Of a stretch of DNA of 36,968 bases, positions 1 through 9,178 are shown one piece after another. The notes under the pieces were generated by a model. That model had not been told where the DNA came from. It did not search any database and was given only the letters and a program-made list of their open reading frames with translations. Position 1 is the first letter of the stretch; each line of letters opens with the position of its first letter. The stretch spans positions 1 to 36,968 of the forward strand of contig JALZWM010000112.1 of NCBI GenBank assembly GCA_023300105.1, read 5' to 3'. Origin of the DNA: Hellea sp. (GTDB taxonomy: Bacteria; Pseudomonadota; Alphaproteobacteria; Caulobacterales; Maricaulaceae). The translations under genes and the position numbers were made by a program.

Positions 1-1691
1 GCATCTACACCGCGTGGACGGCCTGATAAGAAGACTGTTACAACGGGTATATTTCGAGCCTTAAGGGATTGAATGAGCTTAAAGTTCTCATCTGCTTCGA
101 TTGACATATCCGTTGAGGCTAAGTCACCATCGAATTCTGCATAAGGCTCTTCTCCGAAGACCACAATCGCAACATCGGCTGTGTCATCAGAGTTTGTTTG
201 AACCTGACCACCAGATTGTTCGACAGCGGCTTTAATCCCGTCAAGTATAGTCGTGTGCCCCTTATAATAACTACGAGGATTGAGAACACGTGTTTCGGTA
301 TGGCGGCCTTGCCACGTTACAGTCCAACCGCCCGATTGAAACACAGGGTTATCACTCCCTGTGCCAACTACCATGACTTTACTCTTGGCTGAAATAGGTA
401 AAACATTGTCATTTTTAAGTAAAACAAGAGATTCTCGAACAGCTTGCCTTGCAATAGCCCTATGGTCTGGATGTCCAATTAATTTGGCACGTCCCGCAAG
501 TTCATGGGCGGAAGGTTTTCCATCCTCAAACATTCCAGCTCTAATTTTCACTCTCAATATACGGCGAACAGCATCATTGATCCGGTCTATAGAAATCTCA
601 TTATTTTTGACTTGTCGAATTGTATTTTCAAGAAATTCTTTCCAGGCTTCTGGCACCATAACGAGGTCAATACCTGCGTTAATTGCTTGAGGACATGATT
701 GCTCGCTACACCCAGGAATTTGACCATGGCCATTCCAGTCACCAACAATAAAACCATCAAACCCCATTTTGTCTTTAAGGACATCTGTAAGCAAATATTT
801 ATGGCCATGAATCTTTTGACCATTCCATGTATTAAAGCTGGCCATAACAGTTTGTGCGCCGACACCTAAAGCTTGCACATAGCCCTGCCCGTGCGTTTTA
901 AATAGCTCTTCTTCGGATAAGGTAGTTTCGCCCTGATCATCCCCGCCAAGCGTTCCTCCGTCGCCAATGAAATGCTTTGCGGTTACAACAACTTTTTGCT
1001 CAGACAAGAAATTATCAAGCGATGGATGACCTTGTAGACCAACAATCATTTCTTTTGCTAACGAAGCCACAGTCTTAGGATCTTGTGAATAGCTTTCGTA
1101 AGTTCGGCCCCACCGAATGTCTTTTGCAACAGCGACTGTAGGCGCAAATGTCCAATCAATACCTGTAACAGCAATTTCACGTGCAGTCGCAGTACCGATA
1201 TCTCTCATTAAGTCTGGATTATTAGCTGCGCCAAGGCCAACATTATGAGGAAAAACTGTGGCGCCGACGACATTATTATGTCCATGAACGGCATCTGTTC
1301 CCCATATGATTGGAATAGCCATGCGGTCATCACCCGTGTCCATGGACGCGCCATAGAAGAGGTTTGCCAGAGACAACCATGCCCCTAGAGGCCCATCGGC
1401 TTTATCCGTTGGCCAAGAGCCTCCCCCGTTAAGGATAGACCCGATATGATATTTAGCTGCATCATCTGGAGAGATTGATTTAATCTCAGCCTGTATCATT
1501 TGTCCGACTTTTTGCTCAAGGCTCATTTGAGCCAAAAGGGTGTCGATTTTAGATTCAACCTGAACATCTTGCTTAATCGGGCTGCGAACTTTAGGCCAGG
1601 TTTCATCTTTGGCTGACGCGCCACAAGAGGTTAAAATGGAACCGACCAACAGGGCGGTTCCAAAATATTTTAAGCGAACTTTAAGGCGCAT
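1..1691 (-). CDS. GH3 beta-glucosidase lipoprotein (partial, 3' end outside window)
   Basis: The open frame reads from ATG at 1691 to the left edge (563 codons), so the C-terminus is missing. The N-terminus is a lipoprotein signal with lipobox LTSC and lipid-bearing Cys23, predicting an envelope-anchored enzyme. The GH3 N-terminal barrel follows, with GTDAVHGHNNV, the AKHFIGDGGT substrate-binding stretch and GFDGFIVGDWNGHG, where Asp318 sits at the usual catalytic nucleophile place. The C-terminal GH3 domain begins after about residue 400. Family knowledge: such enzymes split beta-glucosides or beta-glucan oligosaccharides, and the VGDWNGHG signature resembles exo-beta-glucanases of the ExoP type. 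It lies 47 bases downstream of a TonB receptor on the same strand, so the pair probably takes up and trims a glucan. The exact substrate cannot be read from sequence. Confidence 0.93.
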   Translation of the reverse strand, partial: MRLKVRLKYFGTALLVGSILTSCGASAKDETWPKVRSPIKQDVQVESKIDTLLAQMSLEQKVGQMIQAEIKSISPDDAAKYHIGSILNGGGSWPTDKADGPLGAWLSLANLFYGASMDTGDDRMAIPIIWGTDAVHGHNNVVGATVFPHNVGLGAANNPDLMRDIGTATAREIAVTGIDWTFAPTVAVAKDIRWGRTYESYSQDPKTVASLAKEMIVGLQGHPSLDNFLSEQKVVVTAKHFIGDGGTLGGDDQGETTLSEEELFKTHGQGYVQALGVGAQTVMASFNTWNGQKIHGHKYLLTDVLKDKMGFDGFIVGDWNGHGQIPGCSEQSCPQAINAGIDLVMVPEAWKEFLENTIRQVKNNEISIDRINDAVRRILRVKIRAGMFEDGKPSAHELAGRAKLIGHPDHRAIARQAVRESLVLLKNDNVLPISAKSKVMVVGTGSDNPVFQSGGWTVTWQGRHTETRVLNPRSYYKGHTTILDGIKAAVEQSGGQVQTNSDDTADVAIVVFGEEPYAEFDGDLASTDMSIEADENFKLIQSLKARNIPVVTVFLSGRPRGVD

Positions 1692-1738
1692 AATTAATTC
1701 CGAAGCTAATCAGTTTGAAAACAGAAATGATGAATTTG

Positions 1739-4549
1739 CTACTTAAATTTAACTCTCAAACGCGCACCATAAGTACGAGGTGGTGAGAAGAAACGCGTAT
1801 TATCAAACTGCGTGATAATAATCGCTTGCTCACGTTCAATGCCAGTTAGATTATTCACATAAGCCTCGAGACGCCACTTATCGTCATCTCCATGTGAATA
1901 ACCAACACCCGCATCAACCGTAAAATAACCATCTACGGTATCATCAAGACGGGCAGAGACATCATCATCAAGATTAAAGTCAATACCATTGAAAATGGTC
2001 ATATGTTGTGATGACCTATATCCAACTGAGACAATCCCATCGATGGAACCACTATCAACATTTACAGCTTTCGATACAGAGCCGTTAATTTGCCATTCTG
2101 GCGTACGAATAAGACGATTACCTTCAATAGACCGGTTAACCGCATTCACAGCATCAACATCTGCCTGATAACGGAAATCTTGTATTTCCTGTGAATTCAC
2201 GACTTTAGCTTCTGGAAGCCAGAGAACAGTTGCATCGAAAGATAAGTCATCAGGGAAGTCCAAACCACCTTCAAATTGAGCTCCATAAATCTCAGCATCG
2301 GAGGCGTTAAACGTGAAGGCGTTAACTTGTCCGCCAAAATTCGCTAATGTTTGCTCATCTAAATCGTCAACATTGATATCTTGAGTGTCGAGAATTTGCG
2401 CCGTTGAAGTCAATGTCGTGAGCTGCAAATCATCATAATCATAATAAAAGGCAGATATATTCAAGTGACCACTGACATCGTCGCTGATATCGAATTCATT
2501 TTTAGAACCAAGCTCAAACAAAGTTAGTTTTTCAGGACCATATGTTGGCGCTAGAGTGGTTGTATCAAACTCGACGGGAGCATTTTGTGCCACGCTCGTC
2601 GCTAAACCCTCTGTACCCGCAATGTTATCATTAAATCCACCTGATTTGTTACCTGTAGAAATCAAACCGTATACGAGATTGTCTTCTGTAATGTCATATT
2701 CTCCCCGAATGCGCCAATCGGTGAAATTATTTTGCAAACGCCCATTTTGAGGTGCGAAAGAAGAATTAAATGGCGCTAATGAGAAATCAATACGTCCATC
2801 AAATACGGGAACAATATTATTATCGCAACTTCCAACAAAATCAAAACCTTCACATAACGGCCTGTTCGCGGGGTCAGGTATCGTATCATCTGTTACCGGC
2901 AAGCCATTTGGGAAAACGTTATCAAAGCCGTCTCTGGCTCCAAATTGTTCAATTCCGTCAAAGAAGAAAGCAATAGATTCCGCGCCAGAAACGAGCCCGT
3001 CACCATCCGCGTCAGGAATGAGGATTTCTCGGTCAAGTCCCGCAAATTCAAAACCTTCTGTTCCATGCGCAACGCCATTTATGAAGCAGCAAGAAAAATC
3101 AGGACCGCCAATACCAAAGGCATAACGCGCATTAATGCCGAACCTGCTTTTATCATCATCAGTATAACGAATACCGCCGCTTACACGTGCCTTATCACCT
3201 GGGAAGTGGTACGTGACATCCCCGTATAAGGAATAACTTTCAGTCTCAGTCGTTTGATTAAATTCGATGCCTTGGAAGAATGGGTTTCTGTCGCCCGTTG
3301 TCCCTAGGAAAGTTCTTTGGCTTTCATCAAAGTAAAATCCGCCAACAGTCCAATCTAATTCACCTGCGCCGATTGATTGACCATCATTATAGATGCGTAA
3401 TTCTTGAACAATAGATTCAGAATCAGTCGTAAAGCCAATACGATTGAAATTATCTAAATCAAGCGGTCCCAAAGTATCTAAAACGCCATCATAAAAAGGT
3501 GCTGCAGGCGTGATGAAATTATAATCATATACAAGGTCGCGATACGAACCAATATACTCAACATTAAAGCCTTCCCCTGTATAATCAACTTGGCCTTTAA
3601 TGCCGTAATGCTCTGTATCTTCCTTTGGAGTAACACCTCTGCCAATGACATCACGAGGATCATCAATATCATCAGGATCAATACCATTCCCCAGCGGGTT
3701 AGCAAAGTTTATACCCGTATACCCCGTCCCCTCCTGCTCGATGAAGTCACCCGTTAAAGTCACTTTGAAGTTATCAGTTGGCTCTACAGCTAAGGCAAGC
3801 CTGACACCAAAATCGTCTGTTTTTTCAGCAACGCCAACGCCCTCATCTTCAGAAGTTGGAACATCTACGCCTTCAATTTCAGAACTATCTGGCGTCACAT
3901 TATTCAAATAACTATCGTGACCACCTTTGAATGCAGAAATACGCAATGCCGCGTTATCAGTCACAGTGATATTAGAATAAGCTTCAATGCGGTAGTCATT
4001 AAAGTTGCCGTATGAGGCCTCAATTCCAGCGTCATTCGAGCCAATTCCAGGCCCCCACGGGATGATATTCACAGAGCCAGCCGTCGCATTTCGTCCGCGC
4101 AATGTCCCTTGTGGTCCAATATTGACTTCAACACGTTCAATATCAAAAAATGCCGCGCCAAATCCAGCTGGTCGTGGGACATAAACACCGTTCAAATGGG
4201 TTGCTGCCGCGGGATCGCCTAATTCTGTATTATTCGAAGACCCTACACCCCGGATGTAAACTTCTAGATTACCCTGGTTATTGGCAATAGAAACGCCGGG
4301 GATTTTACCGTCAAGTTCATTAATATTATCGATGCCTAATAACTTTAATTCATCACCACCAATAGCAGCAGCAGTTCCTGCATAATTTTGCAGCGATTGT
4401 GCGCGGCGCTCGACCGTCACGATAATTTCATCAACGCCATCATCGCCTTCAATAATCTCACTCGACTGAGCAAATGATGTGCTGGACACAGATAATGCCG
4501 TGACCAAAGCAACAAAAGACGCGCCTGTATATTTATGGAAGTTTCTCAT
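1739..4549 (-). CDS. TonB-dependent outer-membrane receptor
   Basis: A 936-residue protein with a Sec signal peptide ending near TSFAQ, a TonB-box-like DEIIVTVERR, a plug domain (about residues 45-165, with IPGVSIANNQG, YIRGVG and IERVEVNIGPQGTLRGRNA) and a C-terminal beta-barrel ending RTYGARLRVKFK. It imports a large ligand through the outer membrane using TonB energy. An ATG six bases further upstream (4555) is possible, but the AGGGGA Shine-Dalgarno at 4557-4562 is too close to it and correctly spaced for the ATG at 4549. A GH3 glucosidase follows 47 bases downstream and a LytTR system lies upstream, which points to a carbohydrate ligand. The barrel region has insertions with Cys-Cys (GPDFSCCFING) and a further Cys pair. 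The ligand is an inference. Confidence 0.94.
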   Translation of the reverse strand: MRNFHKYTGASFVALVTALSVSSTSFAQSSEIIEGDDGVDEIIVTVERRAQSLQNYAGTAAAIGGDELKLLGIDNINELDGKIPGVSIANNQGNLEVYIRGVGSSNNTELGDPAAATHLNGVYVPRPAGFGAAFFDIERVEVNIGPQGTLRGRNATAGSVNIIPWGPGIGSNDAGIEASYGNFNDYRIEAYSNITVTDNAALRISAFKGGHDSYLNNVTPDSSEIEGVDVPTSEDEGVGVAEKTDDFGVRLALAVEPTDNFKVTLTGDFIEQEGTGYTGINFANPLGNGIDPDDIDDPRDVIGRGVTPKEDTEHYGIKGQVDYTGEGFNVEYIGSYRDLVYDYNFITPAAPFYDGVLDTLGPLDLDNFNRIGFTTDSESIVQELRIYNDGQSIGAGELDWTVGGFYFDESQRTFLGTTGDRNPFFQGIEFNQTTETESYSLYGDVTYHFPGDKARVSGGIRYTDDDKSRFGINARYAFGIGGPDFSCCFINGVAHGTEGFEFAGLDREILIPDADGDGLVSGAESIAFFFDGIEQFGARDGFDNVFPNGLPVTDDTIPDPANRPLCEGFDFVGSCDNNIVPVFDGRIDFSLAPFNSSFAPQNGRLQNNFTDWRIRGEYDITEDNLVYGLISTGNKSGGFNDNIAGTEGLATSVAQNAPVEFDTTTLAPTYGPEKLTLFELGSKNEFDISDDVSGHLNISAFYYDYDDLQLTTLTSTAQILDTQDINVDDLDEQTLANFGGQVNAFTFNASDAEIYGAQFEGGLDFPDDLSFDATVLWLPEAKVVNSQEIQDFRYQADVDAVNAVNRSIEGNRLIRTPEWQINGSVSKAVNVDSGSIDGIVSVGYRSSQHMTIFNGIDFNLDDDVSARLDDTVDGYFTVDAGVGYSHGDDDKWRLEAYVNNLTGIEREQAIIITQFDNTRFFSPPRTYGARLRVKFK

Positions 4550-4565
4550 GAGCATTTCCCCTGCC

Positions 4566-4628
4566 TATGGTTTAATTTTTTTAATTAGTTTCCCCCTAAG
4601 CAAGCGTCATTATTTATCGCAAGCACTT
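4566..4628 (-). promoter_or_regulatory. probable promoter of the TonB receptor gene
   Basis: The 111 bases between the response-regulator stop and the receptor start hold an AT-rich promoter-like stretch. On the minus strand a TAAATAAT block just downstream of the direct repeats could serve as the -10. The repeats would then lie at or upstream of the -35 zone, a usual place for an activator. No exact start site can be assigned. Confidence 0.4.
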
Positions 4629-4662
4629 TGCGGTGAACGGGATTTATTATGCGGTGAACAGG
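4629..4662 (-). promoter_or_regulatory. tandem direct repeats, candidate LytTR binding site
   Basis: TGCGGTGAAC occurs at 4629-4638 and again at 4650-4659. The match extends to 13 bases with one mismatch (GGG versus AGG tail). The period is 21 bases, two helical turns, which is the spacing by which LytTR-domain dimers (AgrA, ComE, AlgR class) contact paired direct repeats. The site lies directly upstream of the TonB receptor and next to the gene of a LytTR regulator. The repeat is seen directly; the binding protein is inferred. Confidence 0.6.
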
Positions 4663-4667
4663 AAGAT

Positions 4668-5453
4668 TTATATATTTTTAGACAATCTGTCCCTCAAAGC
4701 GGCCCCATAACTGCGGCTTACTTTGAGTCGGTTTTGGTCTGCAATCACAACAAAGGCTTCACCTTTTGGCGCAGATATAATTTCCTGCACTTTACTCATA
4801 TTCACTAAGGTTGATCTATGAATACGTTGGAAACTGGGCCCTTTCAATTGAGCTTCTACCGCTTTCAGAGTCGTCCGCATTATTCGCGTTTCGCCCATTA
4901 TATGGATACAAACATAGTCCCCTGCCGCTTCGACCCAGTCTATATTATCTGGGTCGAGCAATGCAATGCGGTCTATTTCCTTCACGATTAAGGTCGCAGG
5001 CTTCTGCCCTGCCATATTAGATTTTACTTTTTCAGATACGTCTTGAAGAATCTCCAAAAGTTCGGGCTTCGTTCGAATAACTTGCTTAGCATTTAACAGC
5101 GTTTTTGCCCTCGCAATACTCTCTGCAATGTTTTCTTCAGTCAAAGGTTTTAGCACATAATCTACAGCTTGGATTTTGAAGGCATTAACCGCATACTCGG
5201 CATAGGCCGTCGTAAAAATTACTAAAGGCAGAATATCGCCCTGAATTGCAGCGATAACATCAAAGCCATTCATCTCAGGCATTTGAATGTCTAAAAATAA
5301 TAGGTCAGGGTTATACTGCATCACAGCTTCAACTGCTTGATGCCCATTTGTGCATTGTGCAACAATCTCAATGCCATCAATATCCGATAAAATAGCGGAC
5401 AATAAATTGAGGGCAAGTTGTTCATCGTCGGCTAGAATAACGCGAATATTCAT
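4668..5453 (-). CDS. LytTR-family response regulator
   Basis: A 261-residue protein with a receiver domain (residues 1-120: acidic pocket Asp9/Asp10, phospho-acceptor Asp55 in LFLDIQMPEMNG, Lys102 in VDYVLKP) and a C-terminal LytTR DNA-binding domain (about 155-258, with WVEAAGDYVCIH, RTTLKAVEAQL and FQRIHRSTLVNM). The start ATG overlaps the kinase stop by four bases, so the two are co-translated partners. Phosphorylation by the kinase should let a dimer bind paired direct repeats. The best target visible here is the repeat pair at 4629-4662 ahead of the TonB receptor. Confidence 0.93.
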   Translation of the reverse strand: MNIRVILADDEQLALNLLSAILSDIDGIEIVAQCTNGHQAVEAVMQYNPDLLFLDIQMPEMNGFDVIAAIQGDILPLVIFTTAYAEYAVNAFKIQAVDYVLKPLTEENIAESIARAKTLLNAKQVIRTKPELLEILQDVSEKVKSNMAGQKPATLIVKEIDRIALLDPDNIDWVEAAGDYVCIHIMGETRIMRTTLKAVEAQLKGPSFQRIHRSTLVNMSKVQEIISAPKGEAFVVIADQNRLKVSRSYGAALRDRLSKNI

Positions 5454-6649
5454 ACCGTCTTATTCCCCTGTGTTGCCATTTCTGATAAAATGTCGGGCTG
5501 TGCCTCTATAGTTCTCTCATAAGGCATTCTTAGTTCAACACTCAAGCCCCCTAAATCGGATTTCATAACCTTGAGTGAAGCATTTTCTCCATAATGAGAC
5601 TCCAACCGTTCAATGATATTTATTAAACCAACGCCAGATTTTTGTTTTATTGCATCCGCTGTCTTTTTTTCAACATCTTCTATACCTGCTCCGCTATCTT
5701 CTATAACAATCAATAGCACTTGCTGTTCAGTCTTCGCTTGTAGCCTAATTTTACCGCCCTCAATTTTGCCTGTTATTGCATATTTAATCGCATTTTCAAA
5801 AATCGGCTGCAGCATTAAGCTCGGAACATAGCCTTTAAACGCATCCTCAGAGATCTCAAATTCTGTCTTTAAACGATCTCCATAACGTACATCTTCTATA
5901 CCCAGGTAGAGGTTTAAGGTTTGAACTTCATCTGATAATGTGACTTTCTGATTAGGGTTTTTTTCTAAAGAAAACCTGAGAAAATCACTCAACTGTGAAA
6001 GCGTAGAGCGTGCCTGGTCCGAACGGTTAGTCTTAATAAGGGCTGAAATCGAGTTTAGTGTATTGAAAAGAAAATGGGGGTTTAGCTGGTAACGCAGCAT
6101 TTTAATTTGCGCTTGGCGCGCCCCTGTTTCAGCAGAAAGCCGTTTGAGTTGCTCTTCTTGGATTTGTTGTGTAGCGAGGTATCGTTGCTCTCTTTCAAAT
6201 TGAAGTAATGAAAATATTTTCGCCCCGAAGTAAAGCGACGTCCAGCTCAAAAAAACCATAAATGACCCAAAATACCACCCACCGAAATCTTTCCAAATAT
6301 CATATTCTTGGCCCAACCATAAAAAGGCCTGCATTCTCATCAAAGTCCAGAGCACACTCGATAAAATGATCGCTATTCCGATAACAACTAATCTAACCCA
6401 AAATGGCTTTTCCCAAACAGAGCGGTAGATATAACGCAATGGAATACATAATATTACGCCCAAAATAGCTTGCACAATTGTATGAATGACATGGGAAATA
6501 TTTGGGGTGCCGTACCACACTGTCAACGAGAGAAACGTTACAATACAAAGACCGCCCCAGCCAATGAATTGCAATCCCCAAAATTGGGCTTCACGACTTT
6601 GTTCAAAATTTAAAAATACAGAGCTTAAGGCTATTTTATTTGTCTTCAT
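5450..6649 (-). CDS. LytS/YehU-type sensor histidine kinase
   Basis: A 399-residue inner-membrane kinase. About four transmembrane segments occupy residues 22-149. A short coiled-coil-like linker (EREQRYLATQQIQEEQLKRL) leads to the His_kinase domain typical of the LytS family, with phospho-acceptor His192 in QLNPHFLFNTLNS. The ATPase domain follows, with an N-box-like FENAIKYA and glycine boxes IEDSGAGI and SGVGLINIIERL. No separate extracytoplasmic sensor domain is visible, so the membrane part probably senses the signal. It overlaps the response-regulator gene by four bases (ATGA). No good Shine-Dalgarno precedes the ATG. Confidence 0.92.
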   Translation of the reverse strand: MKTNKIALSSVFLNFEQSREAQFWGLQFIGWGGLCIVTFLSLTVWYGTPNISHVIHTIVQAILGVILCIPLRYIYRSVWEKPFWVRLVVIGIAIILSSVLWTLMRMQAFLWLGQEYDIWKDFGGWYFGSFMVFLSWTSLYFGAKIFSLLQFEREQRYLATQQIQEEQLKRLSAETGARQAQIKMLRYQLNPHFLFNTLNSISALIKTNRSDQARSTLSQLSDFLRFSLEKNPNQKVTLSDEVQTLNLYLGIEDVRYGDRLKTEFEISEDAFKGYVPSLMLQPIFENAIKYAITGKIEGGKIRLQAKTEQQVLLIVIEDSGAGIEDVEKKTADAIKQKSGVGLINIIERLESHYGENASLKVMKSDLGGLSVELRMPYERTIEAQPDILSEMATQGNKTV

Positions 6650-6711
6650 AAGAAGGAAAGTATCACACGCATCTAAAATATACTAATGGCTTGGTTCAAG
6701 TGAGTGTCTAT

Positions 6712-6830
6712 GACCAGTAGCCGCGACGGCCACTATCATGACCCAGCGAGATGGTGCCGCTGCCCTCGCCTCTGGTCGCCGTGGCAAGCCTGCTAACAAT
6801 AAGCTGCCCAGCAAGTGGCGAACTACAATC
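6712..6830. other. GC-rich block of unknown nature in a 303-base gap
   Basis: Between the kinase start (6649) and the next gene (6953) I see no convincing gene. The gap holds a block clearly richer in G+C than its surroundings, open for about 60 codons on the minus strand and in one plus frame. Six-base arms GCCACT (6729-6734) and AGTGGC (6814-6819) could close it as a stem. It is followed by a short run of the hexamer AAACTT (about 6858-6876). The contrast suggests a small inserted repeat, a mobile-element remnant or a structured RNA; I cannot decide which. Plus-strand and minus-strand promoters for the flanking divergent genes must also lie in this gap. Confidence 0.4.
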
Positions 6831-6952
6831 AAATATGAAGCTAAACTTATTTTAAAATTAAACTTAAACTTAAACCTACATTTAAGGCTTATCTATGTAA
6901 CAAAGCAGACCGGTTTTTTGAGTTTGATAATTATAGGCTTACCAAAAATTTA

Positions 6953-8959
6953 ATGAATTTCTTTAGAAAAATTATCTCTTTTTTGCTTCTTATCGCACTT
7001 TTGGCGCTATTAAATACACCTGCTCATGCCACTGATGTTGACGGAGACCTTGTACCTGACCGCATTGACGTGGACGATGACAATGATGGCATTCTTGACT
7101 CTGTTGAAGGCCTATCGGCAATAGTACAATGGGTGACTGACGGCGCAACCCAAGCAGGCGTAACGGTTGAAAATGCCGTTTTAAATGTCGGAAGTAATAC
7201 AAGCAACATAGCTGTATTCCCGACAGCAGGGGCAAGCTTTAGAAGCAATAGTTCATCTTCAAATGTTGTCTTTGTCGCTGAAGGTCAAAGCGCCAATGGA
7301 ACCTTTAACATTACATTTGATGAACCCGTGTATGATTTCAGCCTATTCATTGGCAGCCTCTTTCGGACTGCCTCCGCTGAGGCCCGTTTCGGAAACGTTA
7401 CCCTTACGCTGGCAGACGGAACAGTCATTCCCAATGCCGATTTCACAATCATCAACGCGGGGAATAACTTTTTCTCATTTGGAGCTGCCGTTGATTTAGA
7501 ATCCATCACTATCGGAGGTAACGCATTTGTAAGATCGTCCACCATTAGTAACAGCCGGTCGCAGAGCCAAGGCCGAGGGATGCTAGAATTTTCAGCCTTA
7601 AAAAGCGGTATTGGGTTACGTACAATTTCAATTGACCAGGCAGGGACTGCCAATAATAATTTTACAGCCACCATGGGTCTGAGCGGTGCTTTCGCAAATG
7701 ATTTTGATGGTGACCACATTGCCGATCATGGGGATTTAGACAGCGATAATGACGGAATACCCGATAATGTCGAAGCGCAATCAACCAATAATTACCTATC
7801 ACCCAACGCGGCTTATAACGCGGCGGGTATAGATACAGCCTATGGGCCTGGCCTAACGCCTCTGGACAGCGATGGGGACGGAGACAATGACGTTTACGAT
7901 CTGGACTCAGATGATGATGGAATTGATGATTCTTTAGAAACCGGTTTCACACTCACAGGCAATTATGGCGTTAATGGTCTTGATAGTGGTGCGGAGTCTA
8001 CAGATGACTTTACCGATATAAATGGTCTGTCTTTTGATGAACCCAATTTCCGACTTTCTGATCTTGATAATGACACACTTTCTGACGGGTCAAATGCCGT
8101 ATCAACAAATCAAGACTTGAGTTATCGGGACGCATCAGAAGACATAGATCTGGTCACAGTTAAAACCTTAAATGCCCCTCCGGGTACCTTTTTTTCTGGA
8201 GCCACTATCGCATTTAACATAAGTGTGACGAACAACAGCCCCGGCACACAAGCTAGTAATGTATCCATCACTGACATCCTTCCTGCGGGACTGACATATA
8301 GCTCTCATACGACCACTTCAGGCACCTATAACTCAGTTACTGGTATATGGAGTATTGGTGATGTGAAGCATGGTAGTGTGGAGACAATCGAACTCTCCGC
8401 CAGCATAGACCAAGGTCAAAACGGCAATACAATTACCAACATCACCACGGCCGCTATTGGCGATCAAATCGATTTGGTTGATACGAACAATGATCTTGAA
8501 GAAGAGATCGTCGTAGCGGACCCTATGCTTAAGGTGACTAAAACCGTTAATGTTTTTGACCCTGATAATATAGGTTTATACGCGTTACCTGGGAATGATG
8601 TAATCTATACTATCCTAGTCTCAAATACAGGAAACACGGAAATTACTGACGGTTCAATTCTCATGATTGATACACTCCCAAAAGAACTCATTTTTTATAA
8701 TGACGATGCTGATGCAAGCGGGCCCTCGGTTGGAAATATTTATATTATAGATTCAGGTTCAGGCCTAACTTTCGACGTCAGCTCATTTGGTTTTTCGTCC
8801 ACCTTAACTCGACCAAATAACTTTTCTGAATGTGATTACACGCCTGTTGGAACCTATGACTCTTTAGTCCGGCACGTATGCGTTGTCCCGTCCGGCACAA
8901 TGAATTCCGGAAGTAATGTCTCAGAGTTTTCTATCAATTTTAGAATGAATATACCTTGA
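6953..8959 (+). CDS. secreted protein with thrombospondin type-3-like Ca repeats and DUF11 domains
   Basis: A 668-residue exported protein. The signal peptide ends at Ala26 (NTPAHA). Acidic calcium-binding repeats of the thrombospondin type-3/OmpA-linker kind follow: DVDGDLVPDRIDVDDDNDGI right after the signal, DLDSDNDGIPDNVE near residue 260 and DLDSDDDGIDDSLE near residue 320. Between the first two is a beta-rich region of about 200 residues that I do not recognise. From about residue 396 come two DUF11-like immunoglobulin-fold repeats (FNISVTNNSPGTQASNVSIT; YTILVSNTGNTEITDGSIL). There is no sorting signal or membrane anchor, and the end FSINFRMNIP matches the natural end of such repeats. 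A surface or adhesion role is likely from the family, but the partner is unknown. No strong Shine-Dalgarno is seen. Confidence 0.85.
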   Translation: MNFFRKIISFLLLIALLALLNTPAHATDVDGDLVPDRIDVDDDNDGILDSVEGLSAIVQWVTDGATQAGVTVENAVLNVGSNTSNIAVFPTAGASFRSNSSSSNVVFVAEGQSANGTFNITFDEPVYDFSLFIGSLFRTASAEARFGNVTLTLADGTVIPNADFTIINAGNNFFSFGAAVDLESITIGGNAFVRSSTISNSRSQSQGRGMLEFSALKSGIGLRTISIDQAGTANNNFTATMGLSGAFANDFDGDHIADHGDLDSDNDGIPDNVEAQSTNNYLSPNAAYNAAGIDTAYGPGLTPLDSDGDGDNDVYDLDSDDDGIDDSLETGFTLTGNYGVNGLDSGAESTDDFTDINGLSFDEPNFRLSDLDNDTLSDGSNAVSTNQDLSYRDASEDIDLVTVKTLNAPPGTFFSGATIAFNISVTNNSPGTQASNVSITDILPAGLTYSSHTTTSGTYNSVTGIWSIGDVKHGSVETIELSASIDQGQNGNTITNITTAAIGDQIDLVDTNNDLEEEIVVADPMLKVTKTVNVFDPDNIGLYALPGNDVIYTILVSNTGNTEITDGSILMIDTLPKELIFYNDDADASGPSVGNIYIIDSGSGLTFDVSSFGFSSTLTRPNNFSECDYTPVGTYDSLVRHVCVVPSGTMNSGSNVSEFSINFRMNIP

Positions 8960-8986
8960 GGAATTGCTCAAAGCTCAGACTGTCAT

Positions 8987-9178
8987 TTATTTAACGCTCA
9001 GAAGTGTTTGATACGCTAATTTCTCCACAGCCTCACCCATTCCAGCCGTATTCCAATATATAACAATCGCAGCCAATAGGGTTTCATCCCGCCATGCGTG
9101 AACGAAATTTGTACGAAAATAGACGCCAAGATGGTCTATCTCTGCGCATAGAAAACCACAGCCCGTTACAAAGCTTTG
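8987..9178 (-). pseudogene. 3' part of a small gene split by the permease insertion
   Basis: The minus frame QSFVTGCGFLCAEIDHLG...LAYQTLLSVK has about 63 codons and ends at TAA (8987-8989). Its composition is that of a real protein, but it has no start codon. Its first codons, CAA AGC TTT, fall in the 10-base repeat at 9169-9178. The same codons in the same frame end the orphan N-terminal piece at 9933-10037. Joining the two at the repeat gives a 92-residue protein. I do not recognise the family. The last 13 bases of the permease gene overlap this frame. Confidence 0.55.

Noticed and set aside
6738-6953. Plus-strand frame of 71 codons ending at the DUF11 gene start
   Set aside because: It runs through the GC-rich block and the hexamer repeat (KLNLNLNLHL), has no Shine-Dalgarno and no protein-like composition. 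I treat the DNA block itself as the feature.
7285-7719. 144-codon minus-strand frame inside the DUF11 protein gene
   Set aside because: Antisense shadow of a clear coding frame with a signal peptide and known repeats; no recognisable motif of its own.
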